A stretch of DNA of 32,207 nucleotides, from positions 1 through 32,207 of the forward strand of contig NZ_JAYKTS010000039.1 in the NCBI RefSeq assembly GCF_037024155.1, written 5' to 3'. The DNA comes from Bacillus sp. 2205SS5-2. Its GTDB lineage: Bacteria > Bacillota > Bacilli > Bacillales > Bacillaceae_K. The position numbers were made by a program, and so were the translations under genes. The notes under the pieces are model-generated. The model saw nothing but the letters and a program-made list of their open reading frames with translations. It searched no databases and was not told the DNA's origin. Below are positions 25,498 to 32,207 of the stretch, piece by piece (position 1 is the first letter of the stretch; each line of letters begins with the position of its first letter).

Positions 25498-26203
25498 AAA
25501 CAATCTATCTTATGCGCCACGCTAAAGCAACAGGATAGTCTTTTACATCCTCCTTGACAAAGGAAGGAGAAAGGCAGGCGGATGCCTTGTTTGATTTCTT
25601 TCAAGAAGGCTGTTTTCGCAAAGTTTGTTGCTTTTCGCACAAGCCTATAAATGATGATATAGCTTTGTTTCGGGCATGATTTCGTCTATTTTTAATGAAA
25701 ATCAACAGGGAAATGGGCGATTTAATCAAAAATCAGGTGAAATAGCCACAATGTATACGAAAAGAGCCTTAAAGAAAACAAATCGATTCGATTTATTCTA
25801 TCCCGTTTATCTGAGCCGTTGAAACCATCTCTCCTCTGTCAAACGAACGAAAGTGTCCATAATCCGAGATTCTCATTTAGGAGAAAGGGTACTATGTAGT
25901 TCATTTTTTACGGATTGGAAAGATAAGTTGAAAAAGAGTTTTGAAGAGGTGGACCTCGTTTTTGAAGGCGAGGAATCGATTTAATCTGGTATCAATCTAG
26001 CAGAAAGTATGGTAAAAGACGCTCTTTCGACAAGTGAAGAAAATATTGTTTTAGTTAGTCATGGAAATCAATGCATTCTTCTTCAACTTTTTGATTAAGC
26101 ATTTGGGTACGAAGAGCTTTTAGCGATGTCGAATCCAGATGTATTTGAAATCAGGATTGCATCTAGTAGTGATGTCAGGATTAAACGAATTTGGAAAGAA
26201 TAA
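25494..26203 (+). pseudogene. Histidine phosphatase (phosphoglycerate mutase-like) gene, inactivated by stops and an inserted repeat
   Basis: The ATG overlaps the rnz stop (ATGA). The frame starts [14 protein letters not shown] with the RHA phosphohistidine motif, then hits TAG at 25536-25538, where a single C-to-T change from the expected Gln codon explains it. It runs on to 'DALFDFFQE', where repeat copy D is inserted. Beyond the repeat the same protein resumes (LKKTNRFDLFYPVYLSR, 'DSHLGERVL', 'SFEEVDLVFEGEES', 'VLVSHGN' with the second catalytic His) and ends at TAA 26201. Stops also interrupt 'YLSR*NH', 'ESI*SG' and 'LFD*AFG'. No functional product is possible. The original gene was probably co-translated with rnz. 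Confidence 0.85.
25609..25769 (+). repeat. Dispersed MITE-like repeat, copy D, inside a gene
   Basis: This 161-bp copy is one of the best preserved, starting GGCTGTTTTCGCAAAGTTTG and ending ATACGAAAAGAGCC. Flanking octamers TTCAAGAA and TTAAAGAA match at 7 of 8, a clear target duplication. It splits the histidine-phosphatase frame, which defines both boundaries independently. Confidence 0.92.
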
Positions 26204-26212
26204 TAGAGGGTG

Positions 26213-26249
26213 AAAAATCGGAAATTCATCAAGAATTTCCGATTTTTCT
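26213..26249 (+). terminator. Terminator after the phosphatase pseudogene
   Basis: AAAAATCGGAAATTC (26213-26227) pairs perfectly with GAATTTCCGATTTTT (26233-26247) around ATCAA, then TCTTC. It would terminate the rnz transcript. Confidence 0.88.
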
Positions 26250-26352
26250 TCATTTTTGACTAATTCGACTCAAAAAATTCGAAGAAGAAGGAGGTTTTAT
26301 GTAGAAATTAGTATAAATAGATCGGAAAAGAGGTGTTTTCGGGATTTTTTGG

Positions 26353-26382
26353 TTGTGAGTTAGTCGAATTAAAGACTATAAT
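26353..26382 (+). promoter_or_regulatory. Promoter of the sensor kinase gene
   Basis: TTGTGA (26353-26358) and a perfect TATAAT (26377-26382) are 18 bases apart, ending 55 bases before the start codon. Upstream, at about 26288-26303, AAGGAGG is followed by an ATG that is immediately stopped by TAG. Confidence 0.6.
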
Positions 26383-26437
26383 AATGGTAAGATTCGTTTG
26401 TGGCGATGTGACTGGTTGGAGTGGGAGGAGTATGAAG

Positions 26438-27703
26438 ATGGAGCTCATGATCAATACGCTTTTACTCAATCATCTATTTATTCTTGTGGTTACTATAATT
26501 GGATTACTTATTTTGGATCACTACATTACCTGTTTTTCTAGCGTTCGAAGGCGAAGAGTTTTTATTTTTATCGTAGCATCCATTTCAATCATTTTCTGTA
26601 TAGTTTTTTCTTTCCAACTTACATCTGATTTTCAGTATGATCTTCGAATCATTCCGATGATTCTTGGGGGGTTATACGGTGGACCTTGGGTTGCCTTAGG
26701 GTTGTTCCTAGTCACGATGTCGGTGAGAGCAATAACAGAAGGATACGGAATTCTTTCCACGTTGATTAATAATGGACTTTTCCTCTTGATTGCAGGGATG
26801 CTTTCAAAGAAATTTTGGCAATATTCTAGTAAAAAGCGAATTGTTGTAGGAAGTTTGTTAATCTCTCTGTCCCCTATGTTTGCTTATACAGTGGCCAATT
26901 TGTTGTGGGGACTATATATTCCGATAGAAATCATTCTAGTGGGGATGTTTGTTTGTATTCTTTGTATGTTTATGATTGTTTTAATCGTTGAATTTATTAT
27001 TAATCATTATCTGTTAAAACACAAAATGGTATATGCGGAAAAAATGGAAATGGTCAGTAGCATGGCAGCCAGTGTGAGCCATGAAATCCGAAATCCATTG
27101 ACGACTACAAAGGGTTTTTTACAACTATTAAAAGAAACAGAGACAGATTCTGTAAAGCTTCAATATGTAACCTTGTCTCTATCAGAATTAGAAAGAGCCG
27201 AAGAAGTAATTAATGATTTTCTGACGTTTGCAAAACCAACGTTAGATCAATTTCAAACGTTATCTTTAAAAGATGAGGTCGACGAATTAATAGAAGTAAT
27301 CCGACCGATGGCTAACATGAATAGCGTTCAAATTGTGTCGGAAATTGAGGATTTTGCAATTCGTGGTGATAAAAACCGTTTTAGGCAGGCGCTTCTTAAT
27401 CTACTAAAAAACAGTATTGAAGCAATGCCGACAGGGGGAAGTTTAAGTCTGAAAACCAATACCACCAAAGAAGAAGGCATATTAGTGATTTGTGATTCCG
27501 GCATTGGCATGACAGCGGAGCAAATTAAAAGATTGGGTGAGCCATTTTTTACGACAAAGAATCATAACGGGACAGGATTGGGAATGATGGTTACATATCA
27601 AATACTTGAGCAAATGAGCGTGAAAATGTATGCCCAAAGTAAACTTGGAGAAGGATCTAGCTTTCGTCTAGTTTTTTCATTAATGCCGAAATCCCGTTTA
27701 TAA
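26438..27703 (+). CDS. KinB-like membrane sensor histidine kinase (5TM-Lyt sensor domain)
   Basis: From ATG 26438 (421 residues) the protein starts with about six hydrophobic helices (residues 5-195). These contain 'IIPMILGGLYGGPWVALGLFL', the hallmark of the 5TMR-Lyt/YhcK sensor domain. A HisKA domain follows with the phospho-acceptor His215 in 'SVSHEIRNPLTTTKGFLQLL', then a HATPase domain with N-box 'NLLKNSIEAMP', G1 'DSGIGM' and G2 'GTGLGMM'. This layout matches the sporulation kinase KinB, which feeds the Spo0F-Spo0A phosphorelay; that role is inferred. No response regulator is adjacent. GGGAGG lies 9 bases upstream; ATG 26432 is an alternative start. A strong terminator follows. Confidence 0.85.
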   Translation: MELMINTLLLNHLFILVVTIIGLLILDHYITCFSSVRRRRVFIFIVASISIIFCIVFSFQLTSDFQYDLRIIPMILGGLYGGPWVALGLFLVTMSVRAITEGYGILSTLINNGLFLLIAGMLSKKFWQYSSKKRIVVGSLLISLSPMFAYTVANLLWGLYIPIEIILVGMFVCILCMFMIVLIVEFIINHYLLKHKMVYAEKMEMVSSMAASVSHEIRNPLTTTKGFLQLLKETETDSVKLQYVTLSLSELERAEEVINDFLTFAKPTLDQFQTLSLKDEVDELIEVIRPMANMNSVQIVSEIEDFAIRGDKNRFRQALLNLLKNSIEAMPTGGSLSLKTNTTKEEGILVICDSGIGMTAEQIKRLGEPFFTTKNHNGTGLGMMVTYQILEQMSVKMYAQSKLGEGSSFRLVFSLMPKSRL

Positions 27704-27707
27704 GATT

Positions 27708-27755
27708 GCGCTAAAAAGGGGGAGGGACACTCTTCCTTTTTAGCGCTTTGTTTTA
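27708..27755 (+). terminator. Terminator of the sensor kinase gene
   Basis: GCGCTAAAAAGG pairs with CCTTTTTAGCGC, extended by GGGAG/CTCTT pairing inside, followed by TTTGTTTT. Confidence 0.9.
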
Positions 27756-27807
27756 CGTTTAAAGTGTTTCAAACTCTTCCTAGTTAATAAGGGAATGGAG
27801 TAATCTA

Positions 27808-27842
27808 AACAGGCGGAAAATCTTGATGAATTTCCGCCTGTT
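27808..27842. terminator. Hairpin downstream of namA
   Basis: AACAGGCGGAAA (27808-27819) pairs with TTTCCGCCTGTT (27831-27842). It lies about 100 bases beyond the namA stop and probably ends that minus-strand transcript, although the T tract is poor. Its minus-strand core GGAAATTCATCAAGA is identical to the core of the hairpin at 26213. Confidence 0.6.
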
Positions 27843-27939
27843 CAATGGGGCCCCTAACAATTATGCTTAAAAAGAGACGCTGTTTGCTGTTCCATGACCG
27901 GATGTTCGTGCTCTTTGAAGAACTATTACAAACATGACT

Positions 27940-28956
27940 TTACCAGCTTCGTACATATTGTTTAGGTGCTTGAATGTCTACACCGAGAACTTGAGCCGCC
28001 TGTTTTGGCCAGTACGGATCTCGCAATAATTCTCGACCAATCATGATGAGATCGGCCCGGTCATTTTGAAGAATTTCTTCTGCTTGTAACCCACTAGTGA
28101 TTAACCCCACTGCTCCTGTTGAAATTTCGGCCCCGTGCTTAATGATTTCAGAAAGCTTCACCTGATACCCAGGGAAGACAGGAATTTCCGCAGGAACCAC
28201 AGCCCCTGAACTAACATCAATTAAATCGACACCTTGTTTCTTCATCCAAAGACTCATCTGAGCGTAATCTTTTGCAACTAAACCTTCAGGATGGTAATCA
28301 TCTGCTGAGACTCGTACCAATAAAGGCCCTTGCCAAACTGCGCTGATTTCATCGATAATTTCTCGTAAGAACTGATAGCGTTTTTCTGGGCTTCCGCCAT
28401 AAAAATCTTGGCGATGGTTGGTTAGTGGTGATAAAAATTCATTGATTAAATACCCATGTGCTGCATGAATTTCGATGACATCATATCCCACCTTTTTTGC
28501 TCTGAGCGCCGCCTCTTTAAAAGCATGGATAGTTTGTTGAATGTCCTGTAGTGTCATTTCTTTTGGTGTCTTCATTTTTTCATTAAAGGGAAGTGCTGAT
28601 GGTGCCAAGATTTCCCCGTCTATCATAGCTTTTCGGCCTGCATGAGCAAGTTGTATGCCGATAGCGCTACCTTGTTCTTTGACTAAAGATACTAGCTGAG
28701 ATAATCCCTCGATATGCTCATCTGACCAAATTCCTAAATCCTGATTTGAAATTCTTCCTTGAGGAGTAATAGCTGTCGCTTCTTGTAGAATTAAACCTGT
28801 ACCCCCAACAGCTCGACTAGTATAATGTGTTTTATGCCAATTTTCTACTTTTCCATTTTCATTGTGAGACGAATACATGCACATAGGAGCCATGACTATT
28901 CGGTTTTTTATCGTAAGTTGTTTAATTTGAAATGATTCAAAAAGTTTCGTTTTCAT
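27940..28956 (-). CDS. namA: NADPH dehydrogenase, Old Yellow Enzyme family (YqjM)
   Basis: This 338-residue FMN-dependent ene-reductase has the TIM-barrel fold. Cys26 and Tyr28 in 'MAPMCMYSS' mark the thermophilic-like/YqjM subgroup, where the cysteine tunes the flavin. '[15 protein letters not shown]' carries the substrate-binding His pair, and '[10 protein letters not shown]' and '[14 protein letters not shown]' bind the FMN phosphate. It reduces activated C=C bonds and nitro compounds; in B. subtilis it responds to oxidative and electrophile stress. I chose ATG 28956 because AGGAGG lies 7 bases upstream and the length then equals YqjM; the ten extra upstream codons are not conserved. ATACT-ATAA-AGTAT at 28985-28998 is a dyad near the promoter that might be an operator. 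Confidence 0.94.
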   Translation of the reverse strand: MKTKLFESFQIKQLTIKNRIVMAPMCMYSSHNENGKVENWHKTHYTSRAVGGTGLILQEATAITPQGRISNQDLGIWSDEHIEGLSQLVSLVKEQGSAIGIQLAHAGRKAMIDGEILAPSALPFNEKMKTPKEMTLQDIQQTIHAFKEAALRAKKVGYDVIEIHAAHGYLINEFLSPLTNHRQDFYGGSPEKRYQFLREIIDEISAVWQGPLLVRVSADDYHPEGLVAKDYAQMSLWMKKQGVDLIDVSSGAVVPAEIPVFPGYQVKLSEIIKHGAEISTGAVGLITSGLQAEEILQNDRADLIMIGRELLRDPYWPKQAAQVLGVDIQAPKQYVRSW

Positions 28957-29370
28957 TTGAATCCTCCTATTTCGTTTGGTGTTCATACTTTATAGTATAG
29001 CAAGCAAAGAAATGAGAAGGAAAGGATGTGCCTATCTTTTTAATAATCATCCACAATTTAGAAAGAGATGAAGGAACTACGTTTGAATTCCCAGTTCAGA
29101 GACGATATAAGAAGTATCTGATTTCGGAATTAAATTTTGGTGTTTTTTCTAAACCGTTACTCAAAAAGGGTTTTTCAGATAAAGTATAAAAATGTAAAAT
29201 GGGAAATGGAGTGTGTTTCTGTCTTCCTTTCACCCGGTTAATCCTAGTGTGCCTAGAGAAACGTACCCTGTATTGCTGAAAATTATTTAGCTATATATTA
29301 GTTTTATAAGGTTAGAGAATTGAGTAATGGGGAAGAGTTCAGTATAACAATTACAAAGGTAATAATTTAA
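28957..29370. other. Intergenic stretch upstream of namA
   Basis: Besides the short ATACT/AGTAT dyad and TATA-rich promoter sequence near 28985-29010, there is no gene I can support. Short coding-like fragments on the plus strand between about 29150 and 29240 are interrupted by stops. They may be leftovers of a lost gene, as B. subtilis has yqjN between yqjM and yqjO. Confidence 0.4.
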
Positions 29371-29529
29371 GGTTTTTTCGCAAAGAACGTTGCTTTTCTC
29401 AGCAGTATATCATCCGAAAAAGATTGGCTTCAGAGCACCTTTTCGTCTATTTTTGCTGGAAATTAACAGTGAAATGGAGGATTTAATCAAAAATCAGATG
29501 AAATAGCCACAATATATACGAAATGAGTC
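29371..29529 (+). repeat. Dispersed MITE-like repeat, copy E
   Basis: This 159-bp copy starts GGTTTTTTCGCAAAGAACG and ends ATATACGAAATGAGTC. Flanking octamers TAATTTAA and TAAATTAA match at 7 of 8 positions. The 160 bases between it and the next gene hold no feature I can name. Confidence 0.88.
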
Positions 29530-29692
29530 TAAATTAAATTGCAATAAGGTATACAAAAAGAGCTCAGCATAGAGCACCATTTATATTTCACTAACCCTTT
29601 TTCCGTTTGTAAGAATGCTGATCTGTGGAGTGAAGAAGGGGGTTTGAGCACTGCATAATCAAAACTAGCAATTTCGTATAGGGGGATATAAG

Positions 29693-30343
29693 ATGGAGCG
29701 TAATAATACCTTAACAGGAACCGTTTTTTTATCAAAGCTTATAACACAATATGCTCATATTCATGAAAAAACAGTTGGAAAAACGGCGAATGAATATATC
29801 CGTCAAATTGGTTTTCGTACTGGAGAGTGGATTGAGGGTTTTTACGGAGAAAAAAATTCAACTTGGACTGTAAATCAATATGCCGAAGTTATTGTAGATT
29901 TAAAGAATTCAATTGGTGGTCATTTTTATATTACATCCGTACATCCCGATCATGTTGTTGTAAAAGCAAAGGCTTGCCCATTCGGTGATGTCGTAAAGGA
30001 TGCTCCTCATTTATGTAATATGACTTCCAGTGTATTTGGCGGGATTGCGTCACGTAAATTTGGCTATTCAGAAGTCTTTCTGCGAAAACGAATAGCAGTT
30101 GGTGACCCAGGTTGTGAAGTTGCAGTCTATTTTCGTCAAACAGACGAGACAGAAGAAGAAATAGATGGGGATGTATATGAAAATTTGAAGCATACTCCTG
30201 ATCAAGGAAACCCTTTTCGGTGGGAAGAAGAAGCGCTTCTTATGTTAAACGAACAATTAAAAAGAAGTGATGAACTGGTGATGAAGCTACTAGGAGAACT
30301 AGAGGAATTGCGCAATCAAGTGAAACAAGAAAATCGCTCTTAA
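29693..30343 (+). CDS. metOD1-like (methanogen output domain 1) signalling protein
   Basis: This 216-residue soluble protein has a core (about residues 75-145) reading 'VKAKACPFGDVV', 'APHLCNMTSSVFGGIA', 'GYSEVFLRKRIAVGDPGCEV'. Three conserved cysteines are spread across it, a pattern I associate with the metOD1 domain related to V4R-type ligand or metal-binding domains. The C-terminus (about 180-216) is a charged helix likely to form a coiled coil. No DNA-binding or kinase domain is attached, so it may act through a partner. GGGGGAT lies 6 bases before the ATG. It stands alone between repeat E and proI. Function unknown; the domain name is from memory. Confidence 0.6.
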   Translation: MERNNTLTGTVFLSKLITQYAHIHEKTVGKTANEYIRQIGFRTGEWIEGFYGEKNSTWTVNQYAEVIVDLKNSIGGHFYITSVHPDHVVVKAKACPFGDVVKDAPHLCNMTSSVFGGIASRKFGYSEVFLRKRIAVGDPGCEVAVYFRQTDETEEEIDGDVYENLKHTPDQGNPFRWEEEALLMLNEQLKRSDELVMKLLGELEELRNQVKQENRS

Positions 30344-30731
30344 TCTAAGTAACTGTAGTTTTCCGGATAGGAGATTATTGTTCTACTTAGACGTCGGGCT
30401 ATTCGACAAGTCTATGTTCCTTAATAAATACCTTTCTAGCTCTTTTTCTTGCCAATAAGTTCTTCGTCTTTTTGATGATTTTAAGGGGCATCACAGATGA
30501 AATTTTTTTTCGTTTTTTCTGCATCCATCCTAACTAATTTCTTGAAGAGACGGAAAAAGAGGTGTTGTCCGAGAAATAAAGGATTTTCGCCATGAAAAAA
30601 TAAACGAAAAGGGTCCAAATCTTTTAGGTTTGGACACTTTCTAATACGCGGAAAAGGAGTGTTTTTTTGATTTAGAAATCATGGGTTGCTTGGGATCGTG
30701 CAGAATAGTGGGCTCGAAGGACGATGAACAA
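30344..30731. other. Intergenic stretch with one hairpin
   Basis: GTCCAAATC (30613-30621) pairs with GGTTTGGAC (30627-30635) except at one position, and may terminate the metOD1-like gene. A 41-codon, very basic minus-strand frame (30399-30524) lacks a good ribosome binding site and was not called. Nothing else was seen. Confidence 0.45.
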
Positions 30732-30782
30732 GGCTCTTTTATCGACTGGTACGAAATGCAACATTCTTTGCGAACAACAGCT
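30732..30782 (-). repeat. Dispersed MITE-like repeat, internally deleted copy G
   Basis: Only the two ends remain: GGCTCTTTTATCG, then ACGAAATGCAACATTCTTTG, then CGAACAACAGCT, in 51 bases. Flanking octamers ATGAACAA and ATTAACAA match at 7 of 8 if the right end is placed one base out. The centre, about 110 bases, is deleted. It lies just past the proI stop. Confidence 0.65.
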
Positions 30783-30801
30783 ATTAACAAACAGGTTCTG
30801 C

Positions 30802-31647
30802 TTATCTAATATTGTTCATTTTCTCTGATAAGTCGTTCTGAACTTGAAGTCGAAGTGTTTTTGCTTGTCGTGTAGCTGCATCTATACATTGTGAAAGGGC
30901 GACGTCTACAGAACGTGTTTCGAGGATGTGAATGCCCATTTCGGTTGTTCCACCTGGACTTGTAACATCTTTTCGGAGGTCAACAGCTCTTTTAGGAGAT
31001 GATTTTAGCATTTTTCCAGCTCCATAAAATGTCTCTTTTACAAGAAGAGAGGCGGTTTGTTTGTCTAGTCCTAATTTTTCCGCTGCGGCTTCCATTTGTT
31101 CAACCAAATAATAAAAATAAGCGGGTCCACTTCCAGTAAGGGCTGTGACTAGATCGAGCTGATCTTCTTCGATGCACGTAACAAATCCGATTGATTGGAA
31201 AAGAGAATGGGTCGTTTCTATTAAAGAAGTATTCATAGATGAATTAAATGTGAGCGCAGTTGTAGAGTGACCTACCGCTGCAGAGGTATTAGGCATTGCA
31301 CGCGTGATTGGTAAATCTAACCCGATCATTTCTGCAAGAAGCTTTGTAGAAATTCCAGCCATAACACTAATGACCAGAACCTCTTTTGAGAGAAAAGGTT
31401 TAATGGAAGAAATCGTTTCGTAAGCATCTTTTGGCTTTACGGCTAGTAGGACGACTTGAACATTTTTCAATAACAAGGATAGGTCATAGGTTGAGTGAAT
31501 ATTGAATTTTTTGGAAAGAAATTCTAACCTTTTTTGATTACGTTTATTCGTTATCCAAACCTCTTTATTATTTAGAGCTCCTGCTTTTAAAGTACCTGTG
31601 AGGATGGCCTCTGTCATAGATCCTGCCCCGATAAAAACCGTTTTCAT
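30802..31647 (-). CDS. proI: Pyrroline-5-carboxylate reductase
   Basis: This 281-residue cytosolic enzyme catalyses the last step of proline synthesis, reducing pyrroline-5-carboxylate with NADPH. It has the N-terminal dinucleotide motif 'FIGAGSMTEAI' (about residues 5-15), the 'AVKPKD' strand, the 'RAMPNTSAAVG' active-site stretch, and the C-terminal dimerisation domain with 'ALTGSGPAYFYYLVEQM' and 'VTSPGGTTEMGI' (substrate-binding loop). AAGGAGGGG lies about 6 bases before the ATG. By position it matches B. subtilis yqjO (proI), one of several P5C reductase paralogues there. It may serve arginine/ornithine catabolism or general proline supply. Confidence 0.95.
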   Translation of the reverse strand: MKTVFIGAGSMTEAILTGTLKAGALNNKEVWITNKRNQKRLEFLSKKFNIHSTYDLSLLLKNVQVVLLAVKPKDAYETISSIKPFLSKEVLVISVMAGISTKLLAEMIGLDLPITRAMPNTSAAVGHSTTALTFNSSMNTSLIETTHSLFQSIGFVTCIEEDQLDLVTALTGSGPAYFYYLVEQMEAAAEKLGLDKQTASLLVKETFYGAGKMLKSSPKRAVDLRKDVTSPGGTTEMGIHILETRSVDVALSQCIDAATRQAKTLRLQVQNDLSEKMNNIR

Positions 31648-31673
31648 TTTGACCCCTCCTTTTCTTTTGTTTA

Positions 31674-31711
31674 GGCTGTACTCGCAAAGAGCATGGTTTT
31701 CGAATAAGAGT
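31674..31711 (+). repeat. Terminal fragment of the dispersed repeat (remnant I)
   Basis: GGCTGTACTCGCAAAGAGCA followed by TGGTTTTCGAATAAGAG resembles the GGCTG-end of the family. The remainder is not recognisable, and copy F begins about 40 bases later. Confidence 0.5.
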
Positions 31712-31750
31712 GAAATTCTTTACTGGTAGGACTAGTTGCTCTTTTCCTAA

Positions 31751-31909
31751 GGCTGCTTTGCAAAGTTTGTGGCTTTTTGAATCAGTTGATTATCTAGGAT
31801 ATAGCTTTGTTTCGGGCATCATTTCGTCTATTTTTGATGGAATTCAACAGTGAAATGGAAGATTTAATCAAAAATATGATGAAATAGCCACAATGTATAC
31901 GAAAAACTC
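31751..31909 (+). repeat. Dispersed MITE-like repeat, copy F
   Basis: It starts GGCTGCTTTGCAAAGTTTG and is well preserved through GAAATAGCCACAATGTATAC. It then ends CGAAAAACTC in place of CGAAAAGAGCC, running into GC-rich sequence. No target duplication is visible, so the right terminus has been altered. Confidence 0.82.
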
Positions 31910-32107
31910 GATGGCAGCGCTCACGTCACCCCGCCACCGCCTATCATGAAAAAAAGTAACTTCAATCCCAATAACGGTATAAACCCGGTATGTTTGAGGC
32001 AAACTTACTAATTTGACGATGCCTAAATATGCCTTTTTTCATACAAAGAGCTTTTGTATATCTTCAAGAGTGTTGATTAACCAATTAAATCCATTAAAAA
32101 ACTACAA

Positions 32108-32170
32108 AAAAGGACGCCCTTTTAGTAAAATTGTTGTTACGACACAAACAATTTAAAAAGGAGCGTCCCT
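32108..32170 (+). promoter_or_regulatory. IS leader hairpin sequestering the transposase ribosome binding site
   Basis: GGACGC plus CCTTTT near the element end can pair with AAAAGG and GCGTCC just before the ATG: about 12 base pairs with one bulged A. The AAAAAGGAG ribosome binding site lies within the 3' arm. In a transcript entering from outside the site would be buried; a transcript starting inside the element would lack the 5' arm. Confidence 0.55.
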
Positions 32171-32207
32171 ATGAAACAGTCTACCACTTTCCCAAATTTG
32201 ATTCAAA
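32171..32207 (+). CDS. IS4-family transposase, N-terminal fragment
   Basis: Twelve codons (MKQSTTFPNLIQ) are visible before the window ends. They align with MKKNTTFHNLFQ at the start of the transposase pseudogene at 7790, and the leaders are also similar. AAGGAG precedes the ATG. Whether this copy is intact cannot be seen. Confidence 0.7.
   Translation, partial: MKQSTTFPNLIQ

Larger units (their letters stand above)
32070..32207 (+). mobile_element. Left end of a second IS4-type element, cut by the window edge
   Basis: From GTGTTGATTAACCAAT at 32070 the sequence parallels the outer end of the IS remnant at 7889 through AAATCC, AAAAAGGACRCC and TTTTAGTAAAAT-type blocks to the transposase start. 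The boundary is inferred from where similarity between the two copies begins. The opposite end lies outside the window. Confidence 0.7.

Noticed and set aside
27845-27939. Short frames between namA and its hairpin (for example a 22-codon minus-strand stretch ending SLFKHNC)
   Set aside because: No start codon with a ribosome binding site in the best frame, and stops lie directly upstream; too short to support.
30399-30524. Minus-strand 41-codon frame encoding a very basic peptide
   Set aside because: No credible ribosome binding site or promoter; richness in Lys/Arg follows from the A/T-rich strand composition.

Overview
The window reads as chromosome of a low-GC, spore-forming Bacillaceae (Bacillus-like) bacterium. 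The gene order brxB (yqiW), yqjA-like exporter, mce (yqjC), mmdA (yqjD), yqjE peptidase, polymerase IV (yqjH), gndA (yqjI), zwf (yqjJ), rnz (yqjK), namA (yqjM), proI (yqjO) follows the yqiW-yqjO stretch of Bacillus subtilis as I remember it. Strong AGGAGG-type ribosome binding sites, CcpA-type cre sites, a Prli42-like miniprotein and a KinB-like sensor kinase fit that placement. The species cannot be named from the sequence.

Layout. (1) 0-5.4 kb: edge of a possible transposase gene, then an overlapping mutA-mutB-meaB operon (B12-dependent methylmalonyl-CoA mutase and its GTPase chaperone) with a consensus cre site. (2) 5.4-7.9 kb: accessory insert with repeat copy A, a decayed reading frame, a P-loop kinase-like gene and an IS4-type transposase pseudogene carrying three in-frame stops. 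(3) 7.9-10 kb, minus strand: L,D-transpeptidase, aromatic-acid-exporter-like membrane protein, bacilliredoxin BrxB. (4) 10-11 kb: RNA-rich intergenic stretch with a possible small RNA, a probable but degenerate lysine riboswitch (L-box) leading into a very small FbpA-like gene, and prli42. (5) 11-14.5 kb: mce-mmdA, again with a consensus cre site, then the M20 peptidase. (6) 14.5-16.1 kb: repeats B and C, a decayed frame and a lone CheW. (7) 16.1-21.3 kb: polymerase IV, then gndA converging on zwf plus a cyclase-family gene. (8) 21.5-26.2 kb: an ABC exporter pair behind a 19-bp perfect dyad, RNase Z, and a histidine-phosphatase pseudogene interrupted by repeat D. (9) 26.3-32.2 kb: orphan sensor kinase, NamA, a metOD1-like protein, ProI, more repeats, and the start of a second IS4-type element at the right edge.

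Functional themes. mmdA, mce, mutA/mutB and meaB together connect propionyl-CoA, methylmalonyl-CoA and succinyl-CoA; both halves of this pathway carry consensus cre sites although they lie about 6 kb apart. zwf and gndA supply NADPH through the oxidative pentose phosphate branch.

Most unusual content. A dispersed family of roughly 160-bp non-coding elements (six near-complete or recognisable copies plus three remnants in 32 kb) has imperfect terminal inverted repeats starting GGCTnTTTTCG and, in the best copies, 8-bp target duplications matching at 7 of 8 positions. This is the signature of a MITE-like element. One copy interrupts a gene and one carries a second, GC-rich repeat inside it. The degenerate L-box ahead of a tiny gene is the other observation I would check first.
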